Below the pieces are notes generated by a model. The model had not been told where the DNA came from and did not search any database. It was given only the letters and a program-made list of their open reading frames with translations. From assembly GCF_009724245.1 (NCBI RefSeq), contig NZ_WNNK01000002.1, positions 310,001 through 374,000 of the forward strand: 64,000 bases of DNA, read 5' to 3'. This document shows, piece after piece, positions 16,953 to 26,552 of the stretch (position 1 is the first letter of the stretch; every line of letters begins with the position of its first letter). Both the position numbers and the translations under genes were made by a program. The DNA comes from Pseudomonas spelaei. Lineage in GTDB: Bacteria; Pseudomonadota; Gammaproteobacteria; Pseudomonadales; Pseudomonadaceae.

Positions 16953-19469
16953 TCAGGCCATCAACCCCAACGTCTTGGCCTTCGCCACCGCCTGAGTCCG
17001 CCGCTCCACCCCCAACTTGCTATGAATCCGTCGTGCATGGGTTTTCACCGTGTGCAGCGAGATAAACAGTTGGTCAGCGATCTCCAGATTGGAGTTACCC
17101 AGAGCGATCAACCGCAACACTTCCAGCTCCCGCTGGCTGAGTGGATTATCCCCGGCGCACACCACTGACTCCCGAGGCTCCAACCCCAACTCACTCAACA
17201 ACCCCGGCTGACGCAAACGCAACTCGCGAATCGCCTGCTGCACCTGACAACGGCCCGCCAGTTCCAGCCCGGCTTCCAACGAGCGCAGGGCCAACGGCCG
17301 GTCCGCCATTTGCCAGGCCACCTCCCCCACCACCAGGTGCAATTCAGCCTCAAGGCACAGCATGCCCCGTTGCCGTGCGCTCTCAAGCAAGGCGTTAAGC
17401 CGCACGATGGGCGCATCAAAACGGCTTAGTTTCACCTCGGCCAGTACCTGCAAATACTCAAGACGCGGGATCAATTCCAGTGTGGCCGGCGGCGCTTGTT
17501 TGGCCTGTGGCCCTCGATAGTGACGCAACACCCGGCTGACGGCTTCCAGGGTCAATTCAGCACGGCCTTGCTGCAACCAGAAATGCCCGCTGAGCAACAA
17601 CAGCACGGCCCGGTACACCGTGTCCGGCACCTGCCGCTGTTGCATCAGGCGTTCGGCGTCCCGCAGCTGGATAAACGCCTGGGCATAATCACCCTTGTTG
17701 GCCGCCAGCAACGCCAGGCCGAGAAAACCGTACAACACACGTTTGTCCTGGCTGTACAGGCAGATGCCCAACCCCGCCTCGAAGCATTCGGCGGCCATGG
17801 CGTCGTGGCCTTGGCGCAAGGCCAGATGCCCACGCCGCAGAGCAATTCTTCCCACCAACGGCCCCGCCTTGAGGCGCTGCCCAGCCAGCATCGCCTGGAC
17901 ATTTTCCAGCAGGCTCTGGGCTCGATAAGGCGCACCGCGCTGTTCCAACAGCTGCGCGTGGTCGAGTTCCAGCAATGCCTCCAGCAGCAATGACCCATGA
18001 GACCTGGCCAGGCACAGTGCCTCCCGGTTCAGACCTTGGGCCACGTCCAGTTCACCTCGCAACAAGGCCTGTTGAGTCAGCCCCGACAAGCACATCAAGC
18101 GCGATGTCCAGGCACCTTCCGGCAAGTACGCCAGGGCTTCGAGAAAGTGCTCACGGGCGCGCAACGCCTCGCCCCCCAGATGCAACAACCACCCCCACTG
18201 CGCCTGCCAGCGGGCCAACAACTGACGCTGTAAATGCGCTGTAGGCTGTGGTGTGAACCGCGCCAACTGGTCGATACATTGCGCCGCCTGATCGAAGCGC
18301 CCGGCAAACAACAACGCCGCTGTCACCAACCCGACTAACTGCGCCGAGCCCAACATCAGCTCATCACCATGCTGCTCATGCAGACGCAGCAACAACACCG
18401 CGTTTTGCTGGCGGAACAGGTCCTCAAAACTGAAATGACGCAGCAGGCTGACGGCAACTTCATATTCTTCGGCCAACAACGCCTGTTCGAACGCCACCTG
18501 CCAGTCTTCAGCGACGGTAAACCATTGGCACGCGCGCCGGTGCCAGGAGCGCTTGGCCGGCCAGGGTTCGTCTTGCAGCAATTTCGCCAGCGGCGGGAAG
18601 ACTTGCAACCAATCGGCAGAGTCCTCCCACGGTTCGATGAAAGCCCCCAGCGCCAGCAAGTCCCGCAGGTGGTCGGCCCCCTCACCAAAACCGAACAGGT
18701 GCTCACACAAACCGGGATTGAAACGCGGTAAGTGCGCCAACACGCGCCAGGCTTCGGCCAGTTCGGGCATCAACGTGCTGAATAGCTCGTGTTGCAGGTA
18801 ATCAAGCAGCGTTTTTTCCGGATGCCCATCCGCTTCAAGCAGGGCAATGCGTACGCCGGCACACCAACCGCCACTGAAGTGCCGCACCTTATCGGCGGTT
18901 TGCCCGACATGGGGACAACGGGTGGTCAATTGCTGGATTTCGGCCTGATCAAAGGCCATTTCCGCGCAGTTGCATTCCCACAACTCATCATCGAGCAGCA
19001 GCCGTGGCCAGTTGCACATCGGCCGTCGTCGCGCCCCCAACCACCAGGTCAGGGCCGGGCTGCTGGTGACCAGCAAGCGGTCGAGCAACGCATCCAGTTC
19101 AGGTGCAGGGGACCGGCAATAGTCATCGAGAAAGACCCAGGCCGCACTCTGCCAGCGACTGAGGTCCATCGACAACGTCGCTTCATCGACAAACACCAAA
19201 CCGAGGCTTTGCGCCAGGCGCTGGCAGAAATCGCGGACGCCCAGAGCAGCACCGTTCAAGGGCAGCCAATACACCTGGCAGGCAGTGGGCGCCTGTAACG
19301 CACATTCGGCGAGCAAGGCACTCTTGCCACTGCCGGCCGGGGCACAGAGCAACTTCACCCGCGCCTCTGCGGTGAGCAAAGGCTCAGTCAGGCGTGGGCG
19401 CAATAAATGATGGGAAGACAAACGGGGCATGAATCCAGGACGATCCAGACAACGGGTCATGGCGGTCAT
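16953..19469 (-). CDS. MalT/LAL-type LuxR-family transcriptional regulator
   Basis: An 838-residue regulator of the large ATP-binding LuxR type. Residues about 36-50 hold a Walker A motif ([16 protein letters not shown]), and VFLDDYC near residue 113 fits Walker B. A long helical repeat region occupies the middle. The C-terminus is a LuxR helix-turn-helix ([37 protein letters not shown]). It lies downstream of the DUF1329/DUF1302 operon on the same strand, a frequent association, so it may control that operon; the signal is unknown. Confidence 0.88.
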   Translation of the reverse strand: MTAMTRCLDRPGFMPRLSSHHLLRPRLTEPLLTAEARVKLLCAPAGSGKSALLAECALQAPTACQVYWLPLNGAALGVRDFCQRLAQSLGLVFVDEATLSMDLSRWQSAAWVFLDDYCRSPAPELDALLDRLLVTSSPALTWWLGARRRPMCNWPRLLLDDELWECNCAEMAFDQAEIQQLTTRCPHVGQTADKVRHFSGGWCAGVRIALLEADGHPEKTLLDYLQHELFSTLMPELAEAWRVLAHLPRFNPGLCEHLFGFGEGADHLRDLLALGAFIEPWEDSADWLQVFPPLAKLLQDEPWPAKRSWHRRACQWFTVAEDWQVAFEQALLAEEYEVAVSLLRHFSFEDLFRQQNAVLLLRLHEQHGDELMLGSAQLVGLVTAALLFAGRFDQAAQCIDQLARFTPQPTAHLQRQLLARWQAQWGWLLHLGGEALRAREHFLEALAYLPEGAWTSRLMCLSGLTQQALLRGELDVAQGLNREALCLARSHGSLLLEALLELDHAQLLEQRGAPYRAQSLLENVQAMLAGQRLKAGPLVGRIALRRGHLALRQGHDAMAAECFEAGLGICLYSQDKRVLYGFLGLALLAANKGDYAQAFIQLRDAERLMQQRQVPDTVYRAVLLLLSGHFWLQQGRAELTLEAVSRVLRHYRGPQAKQAPPATLELIPRLEYLQVLAEVKLSRFDAPIVRLNALLESARQRGMLCLEAELHLVVGEVAWQMADRPLALRSLEAGLELAGRCQVQQAIRELRLRQPGLLSELGLEPRESVVCAGDNPLSQRELEVLRLIALGNSNLEIADQLFISLHTVKTHARRIHSKLGVERRTQAVAKAKTLGLMA

Positions 19470-19568
19470 TACTGCGTCCCTGTTTTTTATTATTAGGCTG
19501 CGTGCCTCCTACCCTAGTCCTGTGGTTGGCGGTTGTTGAGGAGTATTCAGCAGGCTGATTGCCGGGCA

Positions 19569-19602
19569 TAAAAAATGCCGGAAGCCCGAAGGGGCCCGGC
19601 AT
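19569..19602 (-). terminator. Intrinsic terminator after the DUF1302-DUF1329 operon
   Basis: On the minus strand ATGCCGGGCCCC...GCTTCCGGCAT folds into a stem around CUUCGGG and is followed by TTTTTTA. It ends the unit before the LuxR-type gene. Confidence 0.75.
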
Positions 19603-19627
19603 GAAACCTGAAGGTTGAACGCAGTCA

Positions 19628-19721
19628 AATGTGGGAGCTGGCTTGCCTGCGATAGCGGTATATCCGGTTAGACATCTGTAACTGATACACCGCTATCGCA
19701 GGCAAGCCAGCTCCCACATTT
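19628..19721. repeat. REP palindrome
   Basis: Arms AAATGTGGGAGCTGGCTTGC / GCAAGCCAGCTCCCACATTT are extended inward by CTGCGATAGCGGT and ACCGCTATCGCAG. It lies between the operon terminator and the end of the DUF1329 gene. Confidence 0.92.
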
Positions 19722-19742
19722 TGATCGCATTTCAAATAAGGA

Positions 19743-21110
19743 TCAGCGCACGCCAGCCGAGCGCAACGCCGCCGGCGTGTAGTCCGCCGCCTTGGCCGCA
19801 AAGCCAAACTCGAAGCTGTGCTTCTCTTCGTTCTTCATCCCCAGCGCGATGTAGCGACCGGCGATGATGTCGTACAGGGTTTCGACCGTGTAGGCCGGCA
19901 CCTGGTGGTCATAATAGAACTGGGCATGACCTTCAGCCACGCGCCACAGTTGGCCACGGCCGTCATAGTGATCCACCAGCGCCACTTGCCAGCTGTCTTC
20001 GTCGATGTACATGTGGCGCTTGGCGTAGATGTGCCGCTCACTCGGCTTGACCGTGCCGATGACTTCCCAGACCCGGTGCAGTTCGTAACGCGTCAGGTCC
20101 TGGTTGATATGCCCGGCCTTGATGATGTCGTCGTACTTGAGGGTCGGCGAGTCGAGTTTGTAGCTGTTGTAGGGGATGTACATTTCCTTCTTGCCCACCA
20201 GCTTCCAGTCGTAGCGGTCCGGGGCACCGGAGAACATGTCGAAGTTGTCGGTGGTGCGCAAACCATCTGCCGCCGTACCCGGCCCGTCATAAGACACTTG
20301 CGGCGCACGGCGAACACGGCGCTGGCCAGCGTTGTAGATCCAGGCCAGGCGCGGCTCCTTGACCTGATCGAGGGTTTCATACACCAGCAGCACGTTGCCC
20401 GCCAGGCGCGCCGGAGCGGTCACCGACTGCTTGAAGAAACTCAACACGTTGGCGCCTTTGGCCGGGTCCAGGTCCGGCATCAATTGCGGTACAGCCACTT
20501 CTTCTTCGAAGCGGATCGACGTGTAGCTGCCGTTGGTCTGCGGCGTGGCTTGAGTGATGATGCGCCGCAGGTTGCCGCCGTGGTAACGGGTGATGTGGTT
20601 CCACAGTACCTCGACGCCACTCTTCGGAATCGGGAATGCGTAGTAGCGGTTACCGGTGAAGTTTTCCAGGCCGTTGCCGTCGTTGATGGCATGCACGTTC
20701 AGCGCGCTACGCTTGATCGACTCGTAAATTTCCGGTGGCAGGTTGACCGTGCGGTGAGTCGGGTAGACCGGGATCTTGTAGGTCTCGGGATAGCGCTTGA
20801 ACATCGCCACCTGGCCTTCGGACAACTTGTCCTTGTACTTGTCGACGGTGGCGGCGGTGATCACGAACAGGGGTTTTTCATTGGCGAACGGGTCGGCCAG
20901 GAAGCCCTTGCTGTCCACTGCGCCAGCGTTCTTCGGGATGCCGCCGGTCCATGGCGGGATCGAACCGTCGGCGTTGCCGGCTTTCTCGGCCCCCACCGGC
21001 GTCAGGGTGGTGCCCAGTTTCGCCGCTTCTTCCGGCGACACCGCCGCCATCACGTTGGCCGCCAACAGGCTCAACGCCAACATCCCACACTGCAAAATCA
21101 TCTTACGCAT
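19743..21110 (-). CDS. DUF1329 family exported protein
   Basis: A 455-residue protein with a signal peptide (MRKMILQCGMLALSLLAANVMA) and a periplasmic LolA/LolB-like fold expected from the family. Conserved segments include AGNADGSIPPWTGG near the N-terminus, and YIPYNSYKLDSP and ELHRVWEVIGT later. DUF1329 proteins usually sit beside DUF1302 outer-membrane proteins and are thought to handle lipids or hydrophobic compounds. That pairing holds here (26-base gap), but no RND transporter gene follows. The specific substrate is unknown. Confidence 0.85.
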   Translation of the reverse strand: MRKMILQCGMLALSLLAANVMAAVSPEEAAKLGTTLTPVGAEKAGNADGSIPPWTGGIPKNAGAVDSKGFLADPFANEKPLFVITAATVDKYKDKLSEGQVAMFKRYPETYKIPVYPTHRTVNLPPEIYESIKRSALNVHAINDGNGLENFTGNRYYAFPIPKSGVEVLWNHITRYHGGNLRRIITQATPQTNGSYTSIRFEEEVAVPQLMPDLDPAKGANVLSFFKQSVTAPARLAGNVLLVYETLDQVKEPRLAWIYNAGQRRVRRAPQVSYDGPGTAADGLRTTDNFDMFSGAPDRYDWKLVGKKEMYIPYNSYKLDSPTLKYDDIIKAGHINQDLTRYELHRVWEVIGTVKPSERHIYAKRHMYIDEDSWQVALVDHYDGRGQLWRVAEGHAQFYYDHQVPAYTVETLYDIIAGRYIALGMKNEEKHSFEFGFAAKAADYTPAALRSAGVR

Positions 21111-21136
21111 AGTCTCTTGTCCTTCTTTAAGCCAAA

Positions 21137-22924
21137 TCAGAAGTTCACGCCGAAGCTGAGGGCGAGGAAGTCGCGGTCGGTCAAGGTGTTGTAGTCGCCA
21201 CCAAAAAAGTCGGTGTAGCTCAGGCTGGCGGTGTAGGTGTTGCGGTAGTCGGCATCGACGCCAACGCTGATGGCCTTGGCGCCCTGGTTGAACAAGCCGT
21301 TGGGGCCATAACCGCTGACGTCGTGGGACCAGGACAGGTTGGGCTTGAGGTTGATCCCGGCGAACACGTTGTTGTAGTCGAGGATTGCCCGGGCGCGATA
21401 ACCCCAGGAGTTCGCCGTGACGAAACCGTCGGTGTCGCCGCCAAAACCGTATTGCCCGTAGACCGAATCACGGCCATAGCGCAGCTTGGATTTCGCCTCC
21501 AGCCCACCCACGTGGACGAAGGCCGCTTCACCCACCAGGGTCAGGCGTTCGGCACCCAGCACCTGGTCAAAGAACTGGGTCATGGTGCTTTGGATCTGGG
21601 TAATTTCCTTGCGGCGGTAGCCGGAGTTGTCGGCGCCGAAGGTGCTTCTGATCGGGGAGGCCGTAGGTGACAACGGGGTTACCAGCGCCAGGGTCAGGTC
21701 CGTGGTGTTGAGCTGTACCGGAGCATTGGGCCGGTAGCTGATTTCTCCGGTCCACGCAGTGCCGGTGGGTAAGGTGGTGGAGAAGCTCGCGCCAAACAGG
21801 CGGATGTTTTCCGGGTAATCGAGGTAGTACTGGCCGTTACCAAGCAGCGCGCTGGTCGCCAGGCCAACGCCATTGCCAGGGGCTAGCGCGTTGCCGGTGT
21901 TGATGATTCTTCCGAGCGTCGCCAGGTTGGTATTGGCGGTGATGGTGCCCACGGTCGGTGTACGGCTGTGGTAGTTCATGAAGTACAGGCCGTATTCCGT
22001 GTCATCCCCCAACCAGCGCAGGGCCGCACCGAACTGCCCACCATCGCGCGCTTCACGGTCCGGCGCACGCTGTACCACGACGCCTTCGCGCGTCACCTGG
22101 AAGCCTTGGCCAAACGCCGCCGCCACCGGTTGCAACGGCGCAATCGCCGGGCTGCCAACCGTGTAGTTGCTGTTGCAGCCGTGGGCCACCACATCGTTGC
22201 CGAAGAAAGTGCCGCAGTTATCCACCACGGTGTTTTGCCAGTTCAACTGGTAGAAGCCTTCGACGCTCAATTGGTTGGTCAGGCTCTGGGAGGCAAACAC
22301 CATATTGACTGGAATCAAGCCTTCCTTGATTTCCGCGCCCGGGCGGCGAAACGCGGAAACGTCGATCGGGTTGATGCTATTGATGGAGTTGCCGATGAAC
22401 GTGCTCTCGCCCCAGCTGACCACTTGCTTGCCGACGCGCACGTTGCCGGGCAAATCACCGATGGAATAGTTGTGGTAGATGAACGCATCCAGCAACTGGT
22501 AACCGGAAGAACGCGCACCTTCGTCACGGTGGTTATTGCTGATCTGCTTGAACTCGCGGTCTTCATCCTGCAGTTCAAAGTCGTACCAATATTTGCCACG
22601 CACGAACACGCCGCTGTCGCCGTACTTGAGCTCCAGGTCATGGATCCCCTTGAAGATCTTGGAAAAGGTCTCGCCCTTTTTGAAGTTCAGGCGCCCGTCA
22701 TCGCCCGTGGAGGCCTGGCCCGTACCGCCATTGGGAATACCCACCAATTTCTTGTCGGCATCGCGCATGCCCCAACTGGCGCCCACCGAGAGAGAGGAAT
22801 CGAATTGCCCTTCGATTTCCCCGATGTTGAACGAAACAGCCTGCGCCTGGGCGCAGCAACCCAAAGCAACCGCAGCGGCCAGCGCCTGTGGTCTGAAGAT
22901 GGCGCGCATTGTTGTTTTTGTCAT
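21137..22924 (-). CDS. DUF1302 family outer-membrane protein
   Basis: A 595-residue exported protein with a signal peptide ending AQAQA. It is a beta-barrel-type protein of the DUF1302 family (FNIGEIEGQFDSSLSVGASW, RVGKQVVSWGESTFI, LLDAFIYHNY) ending in an aromatic residue (LSFGVNF). It is first in the two-gene unit with DUF1329. The family is proposed to move hydrophobic compounds across the envelope; this is inference for the present gene. Confidence 0.85.
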   Translation of the reverse strand: MTKTTMRAIFRPQALAAAVALGCCAQAQAVSFNIGEIEGQFDSSLSVGASWGMRDADKKLVGIPNGGTGQASTGDDGRLNFKKGETFSKIFKGIHDLELKYGDSGVFVRGKYWYDFELQDEDREFKQISNNHRDEGARSSGYQLLDAFIYHNYSIGDLPGNVRVGKQVVSWGESTFIGNSINSINPIDVSAFRRPGAEIKEGLIPVNMVFASQSLTNQLSVEGFYQLNWQNTVVDNCGTFFGNDVVAHGCNSNYTVGSPAIAPLQPVAAAFGQGFQVTREGVVVQRAPDREARDGGQFGAALRWLGDDTEYGLYFMNYHSRTPTVGTITANTNLATLGRIINTGNALAPGNGVGLATSALLGNGQYYLDYPENIRLFGASFSTTLPTGTAWTGEISYRPNAPVQLNTTDLTLALVTPLSPTASPIRSTFGADNSGYRRKEITQIQSTMTQFFDQVLGAERLTLVGEAAFVHVGGLEAKSKLRYGRDSVYGQYGFGGDTDGFVTANSWGYRARAILDYNNVFAGINLKPNLSWSHDVSGYGPNGLFNQGAKAISVGVDADYRNTYTASLSYTDFFGGDYNTLTDRDFLALSFGVNF

Positions 22925-23229
22925 GCGTCTTCCCCGGTGGTGTGACAGAAGCCCCCACCCTACTGCCCCACATCAGGAGCGATAAGCGCACCAAGGAGGT
23001 ATTCGTGTTGTCGCTCGAAAGGATGAGCGGGGGCGCCGGGTGGGGTTTTGCCGGGGGTATCGATTGGGTGGATAGCGGGCTATCAAGGGAATGAATTAAG
23101 AATGGGAACCCTTCACGACTGTTGCTACTTTGGTAACAGTCCTTGTCTCGAATCGGTGTTTTTCATTCTGTAACAAACGACTATTCTTACTTGGCTTTCA
23201 CGGCAAACGAATGCTCCACAGTGTACGTC

Positions 23230-23364
23230 CGCCATGCAACAGAAAGTCGATTTCAAACAGATTGACCATTGTTTTCAATCTGTTACCGGTGTTCACTGAC
23301 GTTGATTTATCGCTCCTTGATCCAACGTCTTACTTCGGCCGCTGCTTTTGCAGCGGCCTTTTTT
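23230..23364 (+). ncRNA. Candidate small RNA
   Basis: A 500-base gap without a convincing gene holds three successive plus-strand hairpins. They are AACAGATTG/CAATCTGTT (23256-23284), GACGTTG/CAACGTC (23298-23329) and GGCCGCTGC-TTTT-GCAGCGGCC (23337-23358), the last followed by six T. The T-run terminator faces plus, where no coding gene precedes it, because both flanking genes are on minus. The 5' end is not defined; no clear -10/-35 pair stands out. The small open frame across it has no ribosome site and is judged non-coding. Confidence 0.5.
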
Positions 23365-23375
23365 ATGTCTGAAAT

Positions 23376-23408
23376 AAAGCGAGGCGCCCTACGCGCCCCG
23401 CTTTATTA
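23376..23408 (-). terminator. Intrinsic terminator of the SDR gene
   Basis: ATAAAGCG-A-GGCGC / GCGCC-C-CGCTTTAT forms a long stem with a four-base CCTA-type loop just after the minus-strand SDR gene. It also backs the plus-strand terminator of the candidate small RNA. Confidence 0.75.
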
Positions 23409-23427
23409 AACAATCTTCATGCAACGA

Positions 23428-24339
23428 TCAAAGGGCGTACTTCTGTAAGTTCGCCATCATTTCCTTCAAAGCTTCGATATTGTCCTTGGGGTGAGCGGCG
23501 CCTTCGAAGTCGCAGATTTGCTGCCAGTGCGCGGCCACATCGTCCGGCGAGAAACCGGCTTCAGGGTCAAACCCCACCCCCAGGCTGCGCTCCCAGCGAG
23601 TCTTGCCGATCCAGCCGCCACCGACCTCAAACAGACCAGAGGTTTCCTGGCAAGCCTCGCTGCCCAGGTACACCACCAACGGGCTGACCAACTCCGGTTT
23701 GAGACGTTCGAACACTTGCGGCGGGATCAGGCCTTCGGTCATGCGCGTGCCGCCAGTGGGTGCGATGGCGTTGACCAGAATGTTGTTCTTGCGCCCTTCC
23801 AGGGCCAGGGTACGAGTCAAACCATACAGCCCGAGCTTGGCCATGCCGTAGTTGGACTGGCCGAAGTTGCCGTAGATCCCGGACGTTGACGCCGTGAAAA
23901 TCACCCGCCCATAACCTTGCTCGCGCAGGTGCGGCCAGGCGGCACGGGTGACTTTGTAGGCACCTTCGACATGCACCCGGTAAACCAGGTCCCAGTCGCC
24001 GTCTTCCATTTTATGGAAGGTCTTGTCCCGCAGAATCCCGGCGTTGTTCACCACCACGTCGATGCGGCCGAAAACGTCGAGGGCGTTCTGTACGATCTTG
24101 TCGCCGTCGGTGACCGAATCATGGTTGGCCTCGGCAATGCCGCCGGCCTCACGAATCTCGGCCACCACACGGTCTGCTGCCGACGCATTGGCACCTTCGC
24201 CCTGGGCCGAACCACCCAAGTCGTTCACCAGCACCTTGGCCCCATGCTTGGCGAACAGCAGCGCATGAGCCCGACCCAATCCACCGCCAGCTCCCGTGAC
24301 GATCACGACCTTATCCTTGAATTGCACAGACTCACTCAT
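23428..24339 (-). CDS. SDR oxidoreductase, (3R)-hydroxyacyl-CoA-dehydrogenase-like
   Basis: A 303-residue short-chain dehydrogenase. It has the nucleotide motif TGAGGGLGRAHALLFAKHGA, NNAGILRD, and a catalytic Ser...Tyr-x-x-x-Lys set (STSGIYGNFGQSNYGMAKLG). The long form with the VNDLGG motif resembles the dehydrogenase domain of peroxisomal multifunctional enzyme 2. Oxidation of a hydroxyacyl-CoA is therefore likely, with the substrate unknown. It stands beside a class II aldolase-like gene on the same strand with a 132-base gap. Confidence 0.82.
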   Translation of the reverse strand: MSESVQFKDKVVIVTGAGGGLGRAHALLFAKHGAKVLVNDLGGSAQGEGANASAADRVVAEIREAGGIAEANHDSVTDGDKIVQNALDVFGRIDVVVNNAGILRDKTFHKMEDGDWDLVYRVHVEGAYKVTRAAWPHLREQGYGRVIFTASTSGIYGNFGQSNYGMAKLGLYGLTRTLALEGRKNNILVNAIAPTGGTRMTEGLIPPQVFERLKPELVSPLVVYLGSEACQETSGLFEVGGGWIGKTRWERSLGVGFDPEAGFSPDDVAAHWQQICDFEGAAHPKDNIEALKEMMANLQKYAL

Positions 24340-24471
24340 ACGAAACTCCAGGGGCGACAGGGGGAATGGGATGAGTGTCCAGCACCGGGCTTGTGGTCAC
24401 AATAAACACGGCAGGGGCTGAATGGTGCGCAATAAGGCGCGGGGATGATCGTCAGGAGTAGGCCAGGTGCA

Positions 24472-25254
24472 TCAGGACTTGTATCCCGGATCCAGCGTGT
24501 CCAGCTTGCGCAGCAGCGCCGGCCAGGCCAATGCGCCGCCCATGCCCTGGGCGCTTTTGGTCACGCCTGCGATCATTGCCTTGGCACCTGCCAGGATCTG
24601 CGGTTCGATGGCGATCAACTCGGCGGCGCCGTTTTGCGCCAGCACCTGAATGTCGCAGGCCCGCTGGAAGGTGAACATCCTCAGGAAGGTATCGGCGATA
24701 GTGCCGCCGCAGGTCAGCAAGCCGTGGTTGTGCAACATGAGGAAGTTGTTTTCCCCAAGGTCAGCCTGCAACCGGGCTTTTTCTTCGTGGTTCAACGCCA
24801 CGCCTTCATAGGCGTGATAGGCCAGGCTGGACAACACGAATATCGACTGCTGGCTGATGGGCAACACGCCCTGTTTCTGCGCCGAGACGGCGACGCCGGC
24901 CGCGGTATGGGTGTGCAATACACACACCACGTCGTGCCGCACCTCATGCACTGCGCTGTGGATGGTGTAGCCCGCCGGGTTGATCTCGTAGGGACTGTCC
25001 ATCAGCTTGTTGCCAGCCTGATCGACCTTGACCAGGCTCGACGCGGTGATCTCGTGGAACATCAGCCCGAACGGGTTGATCAGGAAGTCTTCAGTGCCCG
25101 GCACTTTAGCCGAGATGTGGGTGAAAATCAGATCGTCCCAGCCATGCATGGCCACCAGGCGGTAGCAGGCGGCCAGGTCGACGCGGGTCTGCCATTCGGC
25201 GGCACTGACCTGGTCTTTTACACTCTGTGTCGATTGAACGGGGGCTAGGCTCAC
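24472..25254 (-). CDS. Class II aldolase/adducin family protein
   Basis: A 260-residue cytoplasmic protein of the class II aldolase fold. The likely zinc ligands are the histidines of VLHTHTAAGVA (H-x-H) and a later one near LMLHNHGLLTCGG. Family members cleave sugar phosphates, but a large Pseudomonas group like this one has no known substrate. The substrate cannot be assigned. Confidence 0.8.
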   Translation of the reverse strand: MSLAPVQSTQSVKDQVSAAEWQTRVDLAACYRLVAMHGWDDLIFTHISAKVPGTEDFLINPFGLMFHEITASSLVKVDQAGNKLMDSPYEINPAGYTIHSAVHEVRHDVVCVLHTHTAAGVAVSAQKQGVLPISQQSIFVLSSLAYHAYEGVALNHEEKARLQADLGENNFLMLHNHGLLTCGGTIADTFLRMFTFQRACDIQVLAQNGAAELIAIEPQILAGAKAMIAGVTKSAQGMGGALAWPALLRKLDTLDPGYKS

Positions 25255-25410
25255 GGCAATGACCTCGACGGTGTGGTTTTCTTATTGTTTTGAGGATGAC
25301 GGGCCAGTCTAGTCAGACCTGAGAGCTGGCGTAGTTGCATTGCCAGCCAGCTTGATGACCGAGCGGGTCAGCCATCAGCATAGTTTCAATTTGTTCGATG
25401 CGTGCCAGAG

Positions 25411-25434
25411 AAACAAGGCCCGTCTGACCGGGCC
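25411..25434 (-). terminator. Intrinsic terminator of the flavodoxin gene
   Basis: GGCCCG / CGGGCC (25417-25422 and 25429-25434) with a six-base loop. On the minus strand it is followed by TTGTTT, 28 bases after the flavodoxin stop. Confidence 0.65.
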
Positions 25435-25461
25435 CGCCGGGGATCGTGCGCGAGTAACCGG

Positions 25462-25917
25462 TCAGCCGCGCAGAGCAGTGACCAACTCGGCCAGCCAAGG
25501 CTCGGCGTCGGTTTCCGGGGTCACGCTTTCGCTGGCGTCGAGGCGCAGCATCGGCAGCACTTCGCGCACACCTAACTCGGCAAACAGCTCAAGCATTTGC
25601 TCGCCGCCGCCGCAGAACGTGTCGCCGTAACTGGAGTCGCCCAGGCCGATCACCGCACCCGGCAAGCCGCGCCAGGCGGCGGGTAATTGATCGCGGATCA
25701 TCGAATACAACGGTTGCAGGTTGTCCGGCAATTCGCCCATGCCGGTGGTGGAAGTCACAGCCAGAAAGGCATCCGGGGCGAAGGCCTGCACGTCCGCCAA
25801 CGTGGCACGGGCGTTATGCCAGGCTTCAAAACCTGCTTCATTAAGGATGCCTGCGGCATGCCGGGCGACTTCTTCAGCCGTGCCGTACACCGAGCCGGAA
25901 AGGATGGCGACTTTCAT
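25462..25917 (-). CDS. Flavodoxin (MioC-like)
   Basis: A 151-residue single-domain flavodoxin carrying FMN as an electron carrier. The phosphate loop SGSVYGTAEEVARHA, the TSTTGMGELPDNL loop and GLGDSSYGDTFCGGG are all present. The ATG at 25917 is preferred over the TTG one codon upstream, with AGGATC as ribosome site. Its redox partner is not evident from the neighbours. Confidence 0.88.
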   Translation of the reverse strand: MKVAILSGSVYGTAEEVARHAAGILNEAGFEAWHNARATLADVQAFAPDAFLAVTSTTGMGELPDNLQPLYSMIRDQLPAAWRGLPGAVIGLGDSSYGDTFCGGGEQMLELFAELGVREVLPMLRLDASESVTPETDAEPWLAELVTALRG

Positions 25918-26025
25918 CAATCTGATCCTGTAGCTGACTAAAAGCCTGGGATATTAGCAGCTACGGCAACTTTTTCAGCCAATGTCCTAGACTGCACACT
26001 CCCAAAACATGCCATGGACAGCTTT

Positions 26026-26493
26026 ATGATTAACGCCAAGTTGATGCAAATGGTGATCAACGCCTCCAACGACGGGATCGTCGTCGCCGAGCGCGAAGGC
26101 AAGGACAAACCGCTGATCTACGTGAACCCGGCCTTTGAACGCCTGACCGGCTATACCCTCGATGAAATCCTTTACCAGGATTGCCGTTTCCTGCAATCGG
26201 GCGACCGTGACCAGCCCGCACTGGCGGCGATTCGCGAAGCACTGGACAGCGGGGGTGCCTGCCGGGAAATCCTGCGCAATTACCGCAAGGACGGCACTCA
26301 CTTCTGGAATGAACTGTCGTTATCAACGGTTTACAACGACGCCGATAAACAGACGTACTTCGTCGGTGTGCAGAAAGACGTCACGGTTCAAGTCAAAGCT
26401 CAGCAGCGCGTGCTGCAATTGGAAGCGCAATTGGCCGAGGCCCAGGCTGAGTTGGCCGCGCTCAAGGCGACGAGCGGATCTAACAAAACTTAG
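26026..26493 (+). CDS. Short LOV blue-light photoreceptor
   Basis: A 155-residue protein that is essentially one PAS/LOV domain with a helical N-cap and a C-terminal coiled coil (AQQRVLQLEAQLAEAQAELA). It closely resembles PpSB1-LOV of P. putida, starting MINAKLMQ as that protein starts MINAQLLQ. The photoactive cysteine sits in YQDCRFLQ (C53 in this numbering), with R54 and R61 as FMN-phosphate ligands. Position 66, Arg in PpSB1-LOV as I recall it, is Leu here. An in-frame ATG at 26014 exists, but the 26026 start matches the homologue. It has no output domain, so it must act through a partner, perhaps the MerR regulator at 27161. Confidence 0.88.
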   Translation: MINAKLMQMVINASNDGIVVAEREGKDKPLIYVNPAFERLTGYTLDEILYQDCRFLQSGDRDQPALAAIREALDSGGACREILRNYRKDGTHFWNELSLSTVYNDADKQTYFVGVQKDVTVQVKAQQRVLQLEAQLAEAQAELAALKATSGSNKT

Positions 26494-26552
26494 AAAATGT
26501 GGTCTTTTTAAGGTGATAATTGCCTTTTGCCACCTTTCCTTGAGCCAGATCA

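Noticed and set aside
23101..23125. GGAACC at 23105 as another hrp box, or the GG/GC pairs here as a sigma-54 promoter
   Set aside because: No CCAC follows at 15-16 bases, and the GG to GC spacing does not fit the ten bases needed for sigma-54.
23130..23372. 80-codon plus-strand frame in the gap before the SDR gene
   Set aside because: No ribosome site, unusual Cys/Phe-rich composition, and it reads through three hairpins and a terminator. A small RNA is the better explanation.
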